A DNA stretch of 64,000 nucleotides from Drosophila pseudoobscura (Eukaryota > Arthropoda > Insecta > Diptera > Drosophilidae), in NCBI RefSeq assembly GCF_009870125.1, contig NC_046679.1, positions 15,252,001-15,316,000 on the forward strand. The letters run 5' to 3'. A program made the position numbers and the translations under genes. The notes under the pieces are model-generated. The model had not been told where the DNA came from. It saw nothing but the letters and a program-made list of their open reading frames with translations, and searched no databases. Positions 38,801 to 48,059 of the stretch are shown here, piece by piece. How positions within the stretch are numbered: position 1 is the first letter of the stretch; every line of letters begins with the position of its first letter.

Positions 38801-40242
38801 CAAAACCAAAACCAAATATTAACTCTAATCTATACCTAAGTTTAAAGAAATACTCTCTCTCTCTGGTCACATTTAACACGTGAGTTCTGCATAAAGCTTG
38901 TCTACAATCAATCGTTAAACACGTCCACGTTCAAACCACGCCACGACACGCCCACAAAGCCCACAAAGCCCACACGCAAACGCTCATGACATGCACAATA
39001 TTCTCAAAAATCCAAAGTAAAGTTTCACTTCACCCTAGAACTAGACGGAACTCCAACCCTTGCAGAGATCATCCGAGTTACTCTTTTGTTGCATCTTTCA
39101 GTTCCCATTTCGATCGCATTGTGAGAGATTTTATTCACGGCATGTAGTTTTCGTTCCCTGTTTCGTTCTGGCTTCTTTATGTTCTGCACCTTTCCGCTCA
39201 GTACCGCACTGCATATCATAGCAGTATGTATGTATATGTATATGTGTATCGTATCTTCCTGGTGCCTATGATAAACTGAACTGAGTAACCCTAAATCTAA
39301 AGGAATGTCTAAAGGAATCCACTGCACAGACACATCCACACAACACAACAGAACAAGAACACCCACTCAACCAACCAACCACCCACCCACCCACATGAAA
39401 CTCACACAAAAACTCCTCCTCTAACTAGAAATCCACACACACACACACACACACACACACGTTCCCAATATTAATATAAAATCGTTGAAGTATTCCGAAT
39501 ATCGATTAACAAATGATCTATTCTATTCACCTCCCTCCCACCCTCAATAAATGCGAACAGGTACCACGGAAGCGGCCGAGGCGGATCACGACGTTCTAAT
39601 TATAATAACACTAATCGTCGTCTTGTCCCTAATCTGTCTCCTATGCACACTCTGTCACTCCAGAAGAAACCGTAGGAACCATGTGCGCCAATTGGGCCTG
39701 CATCGGAATGCGCACTACGACTCACAGACCAGTGCAACGGGTAAGCTAAGGGATCCCTGGGATAATCCTGGGATAATAATATATATTTTTGATTTGTTCT
39801 GTGCTCTTCTAAGGTTTTCTTTGATTTTGGTTTTCTTTATAGTCTTTTTAGTTTCCAGGTAATTTATTTGATTTTAAAACTCTCCACTCCTCTCCACTCC
39901 TCCACGGCTATAACAGTTCCCATTTGCTTTCCAGCGGGTCTCAGCTCCAGTCGGAGGCATTTGCAGAGTGGCGGGGCTAGTATAGCGGGCAGTTTGCATG
40001 GCATCAACAGCGGTAACCTGATCATACCACCAGCCCCATTGCCGCCGACGAGCGTGCCACCGCCGCCCCACATATGCATTGCCGGCGTAGACATGGGACA
40101 CGGCCTGATGTCCAACGGAGAGGATGACGACGATGATGATCTGGACTTGGACGAGGACGATCTGGTCGCGGACATATTCATCAACGATGTGCATTTCGAT
40201 GAGGACAACATCGATCATGTCAACCAAATGGCGAACGTTTAA
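14815..40242 (+). CDS. LEV-10-like five-CUB / LDLa single-pass membrane protein, TM isoform
   Basis: The coding exons I assembled are 14815-14890, 29659-29685, 33432-33536, 33991-34168, 34228-34254, 34319-34527, 34607-34820, 35139-35356, 35856-35982, 36051-36155, 36219-36647, 36714-37117, 37173-37342, 37407-37584, 39561-39740 and 39935-40242. All junctions are GT-AG, phases agree, and the sum is 2955 nt (984 aa plus stop). Order: signal peptide (residues 1-25), CUB1 about 72-207, CUB2 220-345, CUB3 362-492, CUB4 505-638, CUB5 650-770, LDLa 784-823 (ends SDELHC, final Cys made across a splice), TM 834-854, and a 130-residue cytoplasmic tail with a proline stretch and a run of Asp/Glu. It ends NQMANV, a possible class II PDZ ligand. 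This domain order and length match C. elegans LEV-10, which clusters acetylcholine receptors at muscle synapses; Neto is the other CUB/LDLa family but has two CUBs. A synaptic role is inference. The start is discussed separately. Confidence 0.88.
16900..16937 (+). promoter_or_regulatory. Possible TATA-like + Inr core promoter inside the intron
   Basis: TTTAAAT at 16900-16906 lies 32 bp upstream of the A (16932) of an initiator match TCAGTC (16930-16935). The sequence after it, to about 17,350, is leader-like. It could start an alternative transcript of the CUB gene or one for the nested microprotein. Short motif matches in 15 kb of intron can arise by chance. Confidence 0.25.
17565..17850. 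repeat. Diverged direct duplication
   Basis: The segments around 17,580 and 17,770 share CTAATyCCmGACTAAAAGCAGT, and around 17,622 and 17,836 share TGTCAGATAAATGT. The second copy carries a small insertion. It lies in the 14.8 kb intron. Confidence 0.5.
23915..24025 (+). CDS. Nested 36-aa single-pass transmembrane microprotein
   Basis: ATG at 23915 opens 36 codons to TGA at 24023. The product starts MSNSAM, has one hydrophobic helix at residues 6-29 (Val, Ile, Leu, Ala, a Cys-Cys pair, then a run of V/I), and ends in a polar tail GQTIEEPK. Codon choice is strongly that of Drosophila genes (ATC six times, mostly GTG/GTC for Val, CTG/CTC for Leu), unlike the flanking intron. The sequence after it turns AT-rich like a 3'UTR, with AATAAA near 24325. 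It lies inside the 14.8 kb intron of the CUB gene on the same strand. The context of the first ATG is weak (TGGTATGA); an in-frame ATG at 23930 would give 31 aa. Size and layout resemble the sarcolamban/sarcolipin type of membrane micropeptide, but I recognise no family and infer no function. Confidence 0.55.
   Translation: MSNSAMVAVAICCILVLLAVFIVIIIVVGQTIEEPK
24026..25320 (+). other. AT-rich segment after the microprotein frame, possible 3'UTR
   Basis: Base composition shifts to AT-rich with dinucleotide and ATAC-type repeats (24,380-24,590). AATAAA occurs near 24,325 and further AT-rich signals follow. This is what a Drosophila 3'UTR looks like, but it could equally be ordinary intron. Confidence 0.3.
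25751..25800. repeat. 10-bp GC-rich minisatellite (GGGGTCCAGG-type)
   Basis: Five units of about 10 bp (GTCCAGGGG and one-base variants) stand in tandem. No coding context. Confidence 0.8.
27406..27485. repeat. Exact 27-bp direct repeat, 53-bp spacing
   Basis: The 27-mer beginning TTATTATTTGTGGCATTTG occurs at 27406-27432 and identically at 27459-27485. Confidence 0.9.
29659..29685 (+). CDS. 27-nt coding microexon of the CUB gene
   Basis: It is flanked by CGTTGCAG and GTGAGT. It enters and leaves in phase 1, so inclusion adds nine residues (about GTYARAIQK) just after the signal peptide and skipping keeps the frame. It is isolated by introns of 14.8 kb and 3.7 kb. It is the only small exon I found that joins 14890 to 33432 in phase, though direct splicing of 14890 to 33432 would also stay in frame, so inclusion may be regulated. 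Confidence 0.6.
33102..33129. repeat. (CCCACA)n hexamer repeat
   Basis: About four to five tandem units in the third intron. Confidence 0.85.
33364..33413 (+). repeat. 10-bp CCCTCTACCA minisatellite next to a splice acceptor
   Basis: About five near-identical 10-bp units end some 18 bp before the acceptor at 33431. The pyrimidine-rich strand is the sense strand, so the repeat extends the polypyrimidine region of that acceptor. Confidence 0.7.
34228..34254 (+). CDS. 27-nt coding microexon inside CUB1
   Basis: It lies between acceptor TATTTAG and donor GTAATC and enters and leaves in phase 2. It supplies about nine residues (GSAVGELP with shared junction codons) between the exon ending LRGSPPE and the one starting CVHEYMDIYSE. 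The introns on both sides are about 60 bp, the normal small Drosophila size, which supports a real constitutive exon. Skipping would also preserve frame and shorten a CUB1 loop. Confidence 0.75.
35442..35497 (+). other. 56-nt near-perfect inverted repeat (RNA hairpin) in the intron between the CUB2 and CUB3 exons
   Basis: The left arm begins GGCAACCATTTTG and the right arm ends CAAAATGGTTGCC, a perfect 13-bp pairing. After a small asymmetric internal loop the arms pair again through CCAAAAAG / CTTTTTGGG, closing on AAGCTT. It starts 32 nt after a good acceptor-like TTTCAG at 35404-35409, in the 499-nt intron 35357-35855. It would form a stable hairpin in the pre-mRNA. Confidence 0.7.
37585..38490 (+). 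other. Intron between the LDLa exon and the first alternative 3' exon
   Basis: It starts GTGAGT after the LDLa exon. The content is AT- and CT-rich with no coding signal. If the 38,491 exon is skipped, the intron continues to 39,560. Confidence 0.55.
38491..38575 (+). CDS. Alternative last coding exon of the CUB gene: short hydrophobic C-terminus
   Basis: After acceptor CTGGCACAG the sequence begins GTAACGCC. Joined to the phase-1 T left at 37584 it completes the conserved last cysteine of the LDLa module, exactly as the TM exon at 39561 (GTACCACG) does. It then encodes about 27 residues: a NANST stretch with an N-glycosylation sequon, a short polar spacer, and a hydrophobic end (TLVLAIMALVLNTYN) before TAA at 38573. 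That arrangement resembles a GPI-attachment signal, or a very short membrane tail without cytoplasmic domain. This isoform would be about 849 aa and keep all five CUBs and the LDLa. No AATAAA is obvious in the few hundred bases after it, which weakens the case. Confidence 0.5.
38576..39560 (+). other. Region between the two alternative 3' coding exons
   Basis: This is either 3'UTR of the short-tail isoform or intron of the TM isoform. It is A-rich from 38,580 to 38,820 and carries a CA repeat at 39,433-39,460. The first clear AATAAA is at 39546-39551, only nine bases before the TM-exon acceptor boundary. Confidence 0.45.
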
Positions 40243-42820
40243 CGATGGTTTAGAGCATTTTTAGGCATTTTTATCGTGACTTTCAGTTTCGGTTTTAAGA
40301 CGCATTTAGACTAAGGCTAACTAGGTAAATGGCGAACAGAGCAACTTTGCAGAGCAAGTGAAGTAGTTTTACATATAGTACACAGATACACTGCAGAACA
40401 CAGATACACTCGGACACGTGGTCGAGCCAAGGAGACAAGATAAACGACAGATAAACTGGACAGAACAGAACAGAAGCAGAACAGAAGCAGAAACAGTAAT
40501 TCAAAAGTTAACAATACCTAAAAGACAAGAAATTATGCAAAAATGCGAATTGATTAAGACATATATTTAATGAGCGAGCGGAGGATCTATAGAGGTAGTA
40601 GGTATTAGAGGATGAGGAAAACGATGACGCTAAATAAGTACAGTAGGGCGATCATATTGTAGTTGCGATTAACACGATTAGCGAGGCGCGCGTTTCAATA
40701 GCAGAAGAAACCGAAGGATGGAAAGAATAGGAAGGATGGGAAGCAACAAACAAATAATAGCTACATTTAAATATACTATATTATACACATAGCGAAATAC
40801 GTATGGCGCATGGAGAGAGCGCAGGGCGACAGACGGACAGATGTGTAAAAAGCGAGAAGTAGAGGAAGTGGAAGTGCCGGAAGTACGATCATTTTCATAG
40901 CCACAAGAGACCGCAGACAAGGGGAAAACCAAACAAAAAACAAAAAAAAAATAAAGTTGTTGATTTTTATATTTGATACGAGTAATATTTAGGTGAAGCA
41001 TAAATTGAATTAATTATACAAAAAGCGAGACGATGAGCGTTAGCGCCAATAAATGAATACACATTCTCGCGAACCAAAATCGATAGATAAAACCAATACA
41101 GAATAGAGGCAGCAGCAACACACTAAAGGGCATAAAACAATAATAATTAACTACCTAATCATATGCGCATGACATGACTCCTTATTTACACATTTTGTAC
41201 GTACAATACAACAAAAATCTTCGACACTTGAAGCTACACAAAAATCAAACATACAACAAACAAAAAACAAAAAACAAGAACAAGAACCGCAGTGGCGAGA
41301 GGTGGAGAAATGCATAAATAAAAGAATTAGTGACTATCAAAACTGTATCTTCCAGCAAAGAGTAAAAGCGCAGAGTTAAATAATGCTAGATCGAGGAGTT
41401 TATAAGCGAAGGAAATTAAATAAAGCATTCATTAGCGGCCCCAAAAATGGTAAATATTTAATGGTAAATGGATTCGAGAAACGGAAATGGGTTGGAGATA
41501 AAACGGGATAAATTCAAAGATTTTTGTCTATTTAAGCACATTTTTATAAACATTTAAGGCGAACAAAATATTTATAAAAATGTATACGCTAAAGGGAACG
41601 ATAATAATAAAATAAATTATACAAGAAACTAAACTAAAATGAACTAAACACAAATACAAATCCAAATACAAATCGAGGAATCAATTTCAATTTAATTTCT
41701 ATTTCGCCAAACCATGATTTGGCAATCGTTTACATCCAACTATTATTATATTATAGTGTTCATTTATTGTATGGTAATTATTTTTATATTTATGTGTATA
41801 TTTTAAGGTTTCGTTCAGTCAGTTTCCTCCGTTTTGGAGCTCTCAATCGATAGTAAATTCCCTAATGTTTCGTAAAGTAAAATGAATAAGTATTGGTTTC
41901 ATAGCGCACGTACGTTTTGCAACAGAAAGCATTCGAAATTAAAGAAAATGGCTTAAATCAGCGAAGGAAACATAAAACCGTTTAACGTAAAAACCATTTA
42001 TAATAAACGTATGTAGGTGTTACAAATGCTAAATTAATAAAACAAAAATAAATAAGTAATGAGTAAAACAGAAAGTAAATACAATTACCTTGAGGAAGTA
42101 AAACGTTGTTAAATTGTTGCATTAAAAGCGCATAATGATCAAGTAAATCCTAAGAAATAATTCGTATAAAAAACTTTAGTTTAAGTGTACAAATTTTGTT
42201 GTTGTATTGCATAAAACCAAATATAAAAAAAGGAGGAAGAAACCCAGAAACAAACAATTCAATTAGTTAATAAACAAAATCGGAATTTGTGTTTTAGCAA
42301 TAAAAATTACAAATAAATTAAAAAGGAAATAGTACTAAAGCAGAAAACTAATGAAAAACGCAAATAAAATGTTCGAGAAAGCAAGCCCCAATGAAACCTA
42401 CCCCCAAGAAGAGATGTTTTAAACTAAAAAGCGTTTACTAAGGTAACACTAAAAGTTAAATTAAAACACCCCAAAAAGAGCAAATGTTAAATTTACAATT
42501 AAATCTAAAAGTAAGCCAGAAGCCAGGCAGGCCAGGAGCACACAGATGAATCCAAAAAGAATTCGAATCCGAATCCGAGACCAGAAACAAAAACAGCAGT
42601 CAGAAATCAAATTCAGAATCTCAGACGCACTCATTGGCACCAAAACGGTTGCGTCATGCCAAATAACAGAAAAAATAGTTGAAAAATAATAATAATACGC
42701 CAAAGAAACCAAAAATTTCAAATTAAAAGGAAACACCTACAAAAACAATTCCATGTTAACATTAAATATAAATAAAGGTAATTAAATAAATGAATAATAA
42801 AACCAATTGAATTTCAAAAC
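40243..42820 (+). other. Long 3'UTR of the CUB gene
   Basis: After TAA at 40240-40242 the sequence is AT-rich with no coding signal for 2.6 kb and many AATAAA/AATAAAA signals, including near 40,949, 41,048 and 41,320, with the last at 42785-42790 and 42796-42801. A G/T-rich stretch follows at about 42,845, as expected downstream of a cleavage site. Several alternative polyadenylation sites are likely. Long 3'UTRs of this kind are common in neural Drosophila genes. Confidence 0.6.
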
Positions 42821-43058
42821 GTTGAAACAATTTTTACAATTACTGAGATGGGTGGAGGGTTAACAGGGTTTATCTTTCATCCAAAAGGCACTGAATTCAC
42901 TAAATTATTTATATTAGAAAATGTTTATTTTGCAGTAATTTATTTTGTTACAATCCTTGGCGGCCGGAACAGTGCTACGAGTATTTTTAAATGAATACAA
43001 AAACGCATTTATATATCTACGTATATGTGATTGTAGGAGTACGTTTATCAGATATACT

Positions 43059-43449
43059 TCAGTTCTGGGAATTTATACGAAATTTCTCCAACATTTTGTT
43101 GATTGCCTCTTCATCGCCCTCGATTTTTGCCTTGTCCTGCTGTAAAATCTGCTGGAAAGTCTTCTGTTTGGTGCCGACCAGATAGAAATCCTCATCGGAT
43201 ATAGTAACCTGTCCATCGGCACTGGCTGCACTGCCCTCGTAGATGTTCAATGCTTTGAAATCAAAGACTACAGTGAGAGGGTCATCGGTGGTCTGGCCAA
43301 TGGTCCAGCACTCACTCACCCATGCTCTTGATTAGCTTGCCGTCGACATCGGTGAAGTTGAACTGAAACGTGTTGACCACAGTGCGGCGGCCAGGGTCCG
43401 ACTCCTTCAGCTTGTTGCGTATTTTATCAATGATCTCGTCGCTCTTCAT
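43059..43449 (-). CDS. Small SCP2 (sterol carrier protein-2) domain protein
   Basis: There are two coding exons, 43320-43449 and 43059-43267, joined across a 52-bp intron (43268-43319; GTGAGT to CTGTAG on the minus strand). The product is 112 aa. It is a stand-alone SCP2 fold: MKSDEIIDKIRNKLKE at the N-terminus, then FQFNFTDVDGKLIKSMVFDFKALNIYEGSA, and the conserved DGQVTISDEDFYLV segment. SCP2 domains bind sterols, fatty acids or acyl-CoA in a hydrophobic tunnel. The end is RINSQN, so there is no C-terminal peroxisomal SKL-type signal, which suggests a cytosolic protein. The frame is open upstream to 43506, but the start at 43449 fits the family. TTTATT at 42924 and 42939 (AATAAA on the minus strand) follow the stop. 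It lies convergent to the CUB gene and 337 bp downstream of Smu1. Confidence 0.85.
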
Positions 43450-43786
43450 GCTGACTGGCACTGGGACTGGGGCTGTCAAGTGAACCCGTTGAGTGTGGTT
43501 TCTCAACTAATTTAAGCGCTGAGCCAGCAATTGAAGCAAGCTCTGTGCTCTGCGGATTAGGGCCCTGGGAGACGGCTGCGCTCGTTGTCGCTTTGCATAA
43601 TGCTTAATTAAAGTCAATTTGTTTCATATAGAGACACGATTGAAGATATTGATGTGGGGGATGGGCAGGGTAAAAGAAAATCCAAGAAAACACCTCGAAA
43701 CTTAAAGTAATCGTAATCGGGGGCAGTAGGTGTATTTCTGGAACTAAAACTAGGTACGAAAGTCAATTGGCAAACGCTTAGGTGAT

Positions 43787-45556
43787 CTATGGCTTCCAAA
43801 GCTTCAGCAGTCCATCCTCGCTGTAGCTGGCCAGAAGATTCTGGTGCGGATGATGGGACAGGCCAATGACATCTTTTTCATGAACCTGTTAAATAAAAGT
43901 ATTTACCAGAGACCAGCAACGAGTGTAATGTCAGTAAAAACTCACGTTCAAAGTACGTTCCAGTTTACCCGAGGAGACGGAGAAACAGTAGAGCACCTGA
44001 TCCTCGCCAGCACAGTAGATGAACTCGCCGCGCGGCGAAAGAGTAGCCGAGATAAAGGCTCCACCCTCGCGCTTACCCGACGAGAATGATCGCACAATCT
44101 GGCCCTGCATGTTCATGATTACCACCGTGTTCGATCTGTTGCAGACAATGAAGTGCTCGGGATTCTTGGGCAGGATGAGGACAGTGTTGACCGCCAGCTC
44201 ATTGCCCAGCGGTTTGTAGGTGGCGACGCACTCTGTGGTTTTGAGGGACCACACCTTGACCGTGCCATCGGAGGAAGCGCTGAGTACGCTGTGGCCGTCG
44301 GGCGTGAATGTGGCCTCGTTGACAAAGGATGAGTGGCCTTTGAACTCTTTGAGCATCTTGCCTGACTTCAGGCCGTGCAGTCGCACCGTGTAGTCAAAGG
44401 AGGCACTCAGCACTTGGCTGTTATCGCGGGAGAACTGCAGGCAGGTAATGCCCTTGGTGTGGGCCTTCTCAAATTTTCGCAGGCATTGGCCGGTGATGAT
44501 GCGCCACACTTTGATCTGGCCATCCTGGGCACCAGAGGCCACCATTTCAGAATCGCGCGAGAAATTTAGGGCTAGAACCGCCTGCTCCATCATCATGAAC
44601 TGGTCCTGCGCCTGGTACTTCAAATCCTTTCGCACTTTGCCAGTCGTGAAGTTCCACACCTCCAGGAATCCGTCGACACTTCCGGTTATCAAGTACTGCC
44701 CATCTGGCGAGAACTGAGCGCACTCCACGTGCGACTTTTGTCCGAACTTGATCTGCCGGAACAGCTGTGTGGGATACATTTCCTCCTCCTGATCTTTCAT
44801 GGCCGCCTTGCCGCGGAACAAATCGATCGTGGTACCAGGAGGAAGGAGTCCCTGATGCTGTTGCCATTTAAGGGCTTGACCCAGCAAGGCCAAGAGCCTG
44901 GACGAGGGCACCACATGCACCTCACCGCTCAGCTCTTGTGAGATGGCTGTGCGGCGCTTCTCCTTGCTGCTGCCTTCCGCATACGCTTCACGGGGATCGA
45001 AGTATGCACGCTGCAACATGTTTTCTGCGAAAAATCCGCACTTGAACGTTTATCCAAGGAGCCCAAATCCAATACAATACCTAAATGAATATACCGCTCG
45101 GGCTCTTGCTGCTTCAACATGCTCATGGGATCCGTTTGCCGCAACAGGGAACGGGCTGCGCCCAGCTCCCGCAGTTCTATCAGCTCCAGCACGATTTGCT
45201 CATAGAGATTGAGCAGTTTCTTGTCGGGCAGCTTCAGGGATTGCGTCACCTTCAGCACCGTGTCCCAGTGGCCATTGGAGATGTCCTGGACGAAACCATC
45301 GACGCTGTCCACTGTGTTTAGGGAGACACCCGTTTCCTCCTGTGGTGGGGAAACTAGATTGCTTAAATTTGTCTGAGGAGGGCGGTTGGACTCACTTGCA
45401 GGGTCTGCAGCGTCTTCATAAGATTGGACTCCTTCAGGTACTGCTGGATAAGCCGAATCACGCTGTTGGGGGGTGGATAAAAGGAAAATTACACATGCAG
45501 GACACGCTGGGGTACCTTTTATGTACTCACTCGGCTGATTCGATTTCTATAGACAT
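43787..45556 (-). CDS. Smu1: Smu1, WD40 spliceosomal factor
   Basis: Exons on the minus strand are 45531-45556, 45396-45462, 45081-45339, 43946-45024 and 43787-43885, totalling 1530 nt (509 aa; human SMU1 is 513). All introns are 56-68 bp with GT-AG ends and consistent phase. The N-terminus [18 protein letters not shown] begins a LisH motif, followed by a CTLH region (residues about 40-95). The middle has the highly conserved [13 protein letters not shown] and [23 protein letters not shown] segments. The C-terminal half is a seven-bladed WD40 propeller ending [15 protein letters not shown]1 works with RED/IK in the spliceosomal B complex and is needed for splicing of short introns. It shares an upstream region with the divergent dnk, where a DRE and E-box motifs suggest constitutive expression. 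Confidence 0.97.
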
Positions 45557-46272
45557 GCTGTTGAAGGAAAGAAGTACGCTTAAGATCTCTTTTTCTTATT
45601 TATTTACAATTTTCTTAAAATATTGACAAAAATGCGTCTTCGAGATGACAATTGCGGGCGATAATTTCGCCGGCCAAACAGCTGTAAGTAATCGGAATTT
45701 GAACCAATAGTTCAAAGTATGTGTATCGATAAGTCAGCTGTTCTTTTTTCAATAAAATCTCCATGCGCAAATGCATTTATTGTGAAATACCGTGTCCTTT
45801 TAAAATAAAAACGAGTTTTCCTCATGCTGCTGGCATTTAAGTATCTGCATTATATAGATGCTTCTGTATCCAGTCATCGGATGTAGGAGATCATCTGTAC
45901 ATTATTGCCATTCCCTACTTATATCCCATTACATGAGATGAAAATTATCCAGCATATTGGTAATTAAAACTAGCCTGTAAATCAATTCCTAAGGCTAAGA
46001 TTTATTTTAGACCACGACCCACACCTAGCCCTACCCCTTGTCCACCTTTAACCAGCCCAGCTGTTGATGGCAACGAAAACAAACAATACAATGTTTTTTC
46101 CCGCGCTTTTTTCGGCGGCAAATGACGAGATCATCTTTCTTGGTGGTTAGTTTTACTCGACCAGCCCTACAGTACAGTGCTCTTTCTTGGCGCTAGTCGG
46201 AATACAAAAGAAACCATCACATTTGACTACATTCCCGACTGTTTTTCACGTCCAGATCGCTGTTTATCTGCC
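45557..46272. promoter_or_regulatory. Divergent Smu1 / dnk promoter region
   Basis: This 716-bp spacer separates the start codons of two genes read outward. TATCGATAAG near 45,725 is a DRE, the binding site of DREF. CAGCTG E-box (Motif 5 type) sequences occur near 45,680, 45,737 and 46,058. Such motif sets mark broad housekeeping promoters. The exact start sites cannot be fixed by eye. Confidence 0.6.
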
Positions 46273-47156
46273 ATGATGTCCGTAGCAGCAGCCAGCTCGA
46301 GGCAGGGCAAAAAGTACGCCGAGGGCACGCAGCCCTTCACTGTACTGATCGAGGGCAACATCGGCAGCGGCAAGACCACGTATTTGAACCACTTTGAGAA
46401 GTACAGGGACGAGATCTGCCTGCTCACTGAGCCTGTGGAGAAGTGGCGCAACGTAAACGGTGTGAATCTGTTAGAGCGGATGTACAAGGAACCCAAGAAG
46501 TGGGCAATGCCCTTTCAGTCTTATGTCACGCTAACCATGCTGCAGGCACACACAGCGCCCACCGACAAGAAGCTAAAAATAATGGAGCGCTCCATTTTTA
46601 GCTCCCGGTAAGGCCCCACCCCCTTCCTAGTCTGTTCAGAATCCGGTTTTAACATTCTACATTTAGGTACTGCTTTGTGGAGAACATGCACCGCAATGGT
46701 TCGCTGGAGACGGGCATGTACAACACTCTGCAGGAATGGTACAAGTTCATTGAAGAGTCCATACATGTTCAGGCCGATCTCATTATCTACTTGCGAACGT
46801 CCCCGGAAGTGGCGCATGAACGCATTCGACAACGTGCCCGCTCCGAAGAGAGCTGTGTGCCGCTCAAGTATCTCCAGGAGCTGCACGAACTGCACGAGGA
46901 TTGGCTCATACATAACCGCCGGAATCAGGCCTGCAAGGTTAGTACTCGATCGTCTCCAGAGATGCACACGAGTTCCTCAAATTAAGCTGTATTTTTGATG
47001 TTTCAGGTGTTGGTGCTGGACGCCGACTTGACTCTGGAGAACATTAGCAGCGAGTACCAGCGTTCGGAGACGAGTATATTCGATGCTATCTCGGGCACGC
47101 ATCAGCCGCCTCAAGTACTAATCTCGCCCAGCAAACGCCAACGAATGTCCAGATAA
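46273..47156 (+). CDS. dnk: Deoxynucleoside kinase
   Basis: Exons 46273-46607, 46667-46937 and 47007-47156 sum to 756 nt (251 aa; D. melanogaster dNK is 250). Introns are 59 and 69 bp with phases 2 and 0. The enzyme phosphorylates all natural deoxynucleosides in the salvage pathway. The P-loop GNIGSGKT is at residues 28-35, the TEPVEKWRNVNG substrate-site segment follows, then the ERS motif in MERSIFSSRY, and the arginine-rich LID region (RTSPEVAHERIRQRARSEE). The C-terminal tail is SPSKRQRMSR, as in fly dNK, and basic enough to act as a nuclear signal. Two adjacent ATGs (46273, 46276) are possible starts; the frame is open back to 46177, but conservation begins at KKYAEGTQPFTV. AATAAA at 47341-47346 is the likely polyadenylation signal. 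Confidence 0.97.
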
Positions 47157-47536
47157 CCAATGATCAGCTCTGATCGGGGATTTTTACTTAAGTAATGACG
47201 ATGTTGTCAGGCAATGGAAGGCAAATCCCCAATATAACTTAATAGAACACTTGAATCCTATGATAAACACCTACAATAACAATTATAATCACATTATATT
47301 CTAATCTTCTACTATAGCACGTATGTAAGTCCAAAAGTGTAATAAAAGCGTATATGTCTACTATTTTAAATTAATTTTTTATCATTTCGATCTGTGGCAA
47401 AATTACACGGTTTATGTTTTGTATAAAAGTACATTTAAATATGTATTTATTTTGTATTAGCAATTGAGGTTACTTATGCTATAGCTCTTAATTAATGCCG
47501 ATGATCTTGATTGTTCTCTGGCAGGTCGTGTTTTTG
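47157..47536. other. Convergent 3' ends of dnk and snRNP-U1-C
   Basis: The AT-rich spacer carries AATAAA at 47341 for dnk and TTTATT at 47446-47451 (AATAAA on the minus strand) for snRNP-U1-C. The signals cross, so the two mRNAs may overlap in their last ~100 bases. Confidence 0.6.
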
Positions 47537-47977
47537 TCACTTTGGTCCATTCATGATGGGCGGACGGACACCCGGGATGGTGCCCAGCGGCGGTGGCGGT
47601 CCCATCATGGCCATGGGATTCATAATGGGCGGCGGACGCATTCCAGTCATCATGGGGTTCATCATAGGCGGCATAAACGGCATGCCAGGCATACCAGGAC
47701 GCGGCGGCGCACCCATGTTGGGCGGCGGGATGGACACGCCAGACGGCTTGGGCGGCGCCGATGAGGGTCCGCCAGCAAAAGGATTGTTCGTTATCTTGCC
47801 AGCCTTGAATGCCGCCGTGGTGGCATCAATCAGATGCTGGGCCTGCTCCTCCATCCACTTCTGGTAGTAGAACTTCACATTGTCGCGATGCTTGCGGCCC
47901 GTGCAGTGTGTTTTGCGCACCGAGGGCGAGTCGTGCGTCAGGTAGGTGTCACAATAGTCGCAGTAGTACTTTGGCAT
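47537..47977 (-). CDS. snRNP-U1-C: U1 small nuclear ribonucleoprotein C
   Basis: A single-exon frame of 146 aa starts at 47977 with [17 protein letters not shown], the invariant N-terminus of U1-C. The U1-type C2H2 zinc finger uses Cys6, Cys9, His24 and His30 ([15 protein letters not shown] follows). The C-terminal half is Pro/Met/Gly-rich (repeats such as PPMMNPMM and MGPPPPLG), as in other animal U1-C proteins. The protein stabilises pairing of U1 snRNA with the 5' splice site. An in-frame ATG eight codons upstream (48001) is ignored because the family begins at MPKYY. It is convergent with dnk. Confidence 0.97.
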   Translation of the reverse strand: MPKYYCDYCDTYLTHDSPSVRKTHCTGRKHRDNVKFYYQKWMEEQAQHLIDATTAAFKAGKITNNPFAGGPSSAPPKPSGVSIPPPNMGAPPRPGMPGMPFMPPMMNPMMTGMRPPPIMNPMAMMGPPPPLGTIPGVRPPIMNGPK

Positions 47978-48059
47978 GCTGCTGCTTAGTTTGCAAACCA
48001 ATTTTTTCTTTGGTTTATTCTATTTTACAGCGAATATGCTTTATTTATTTCTAATTTTA

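Noticed and set aside
46177..46272. Upstream in-frame start for dnk
   Set aside because: The extension has no similarity to dNK and the adjacent ATGs at 46273/46276 agree with the known protein length.
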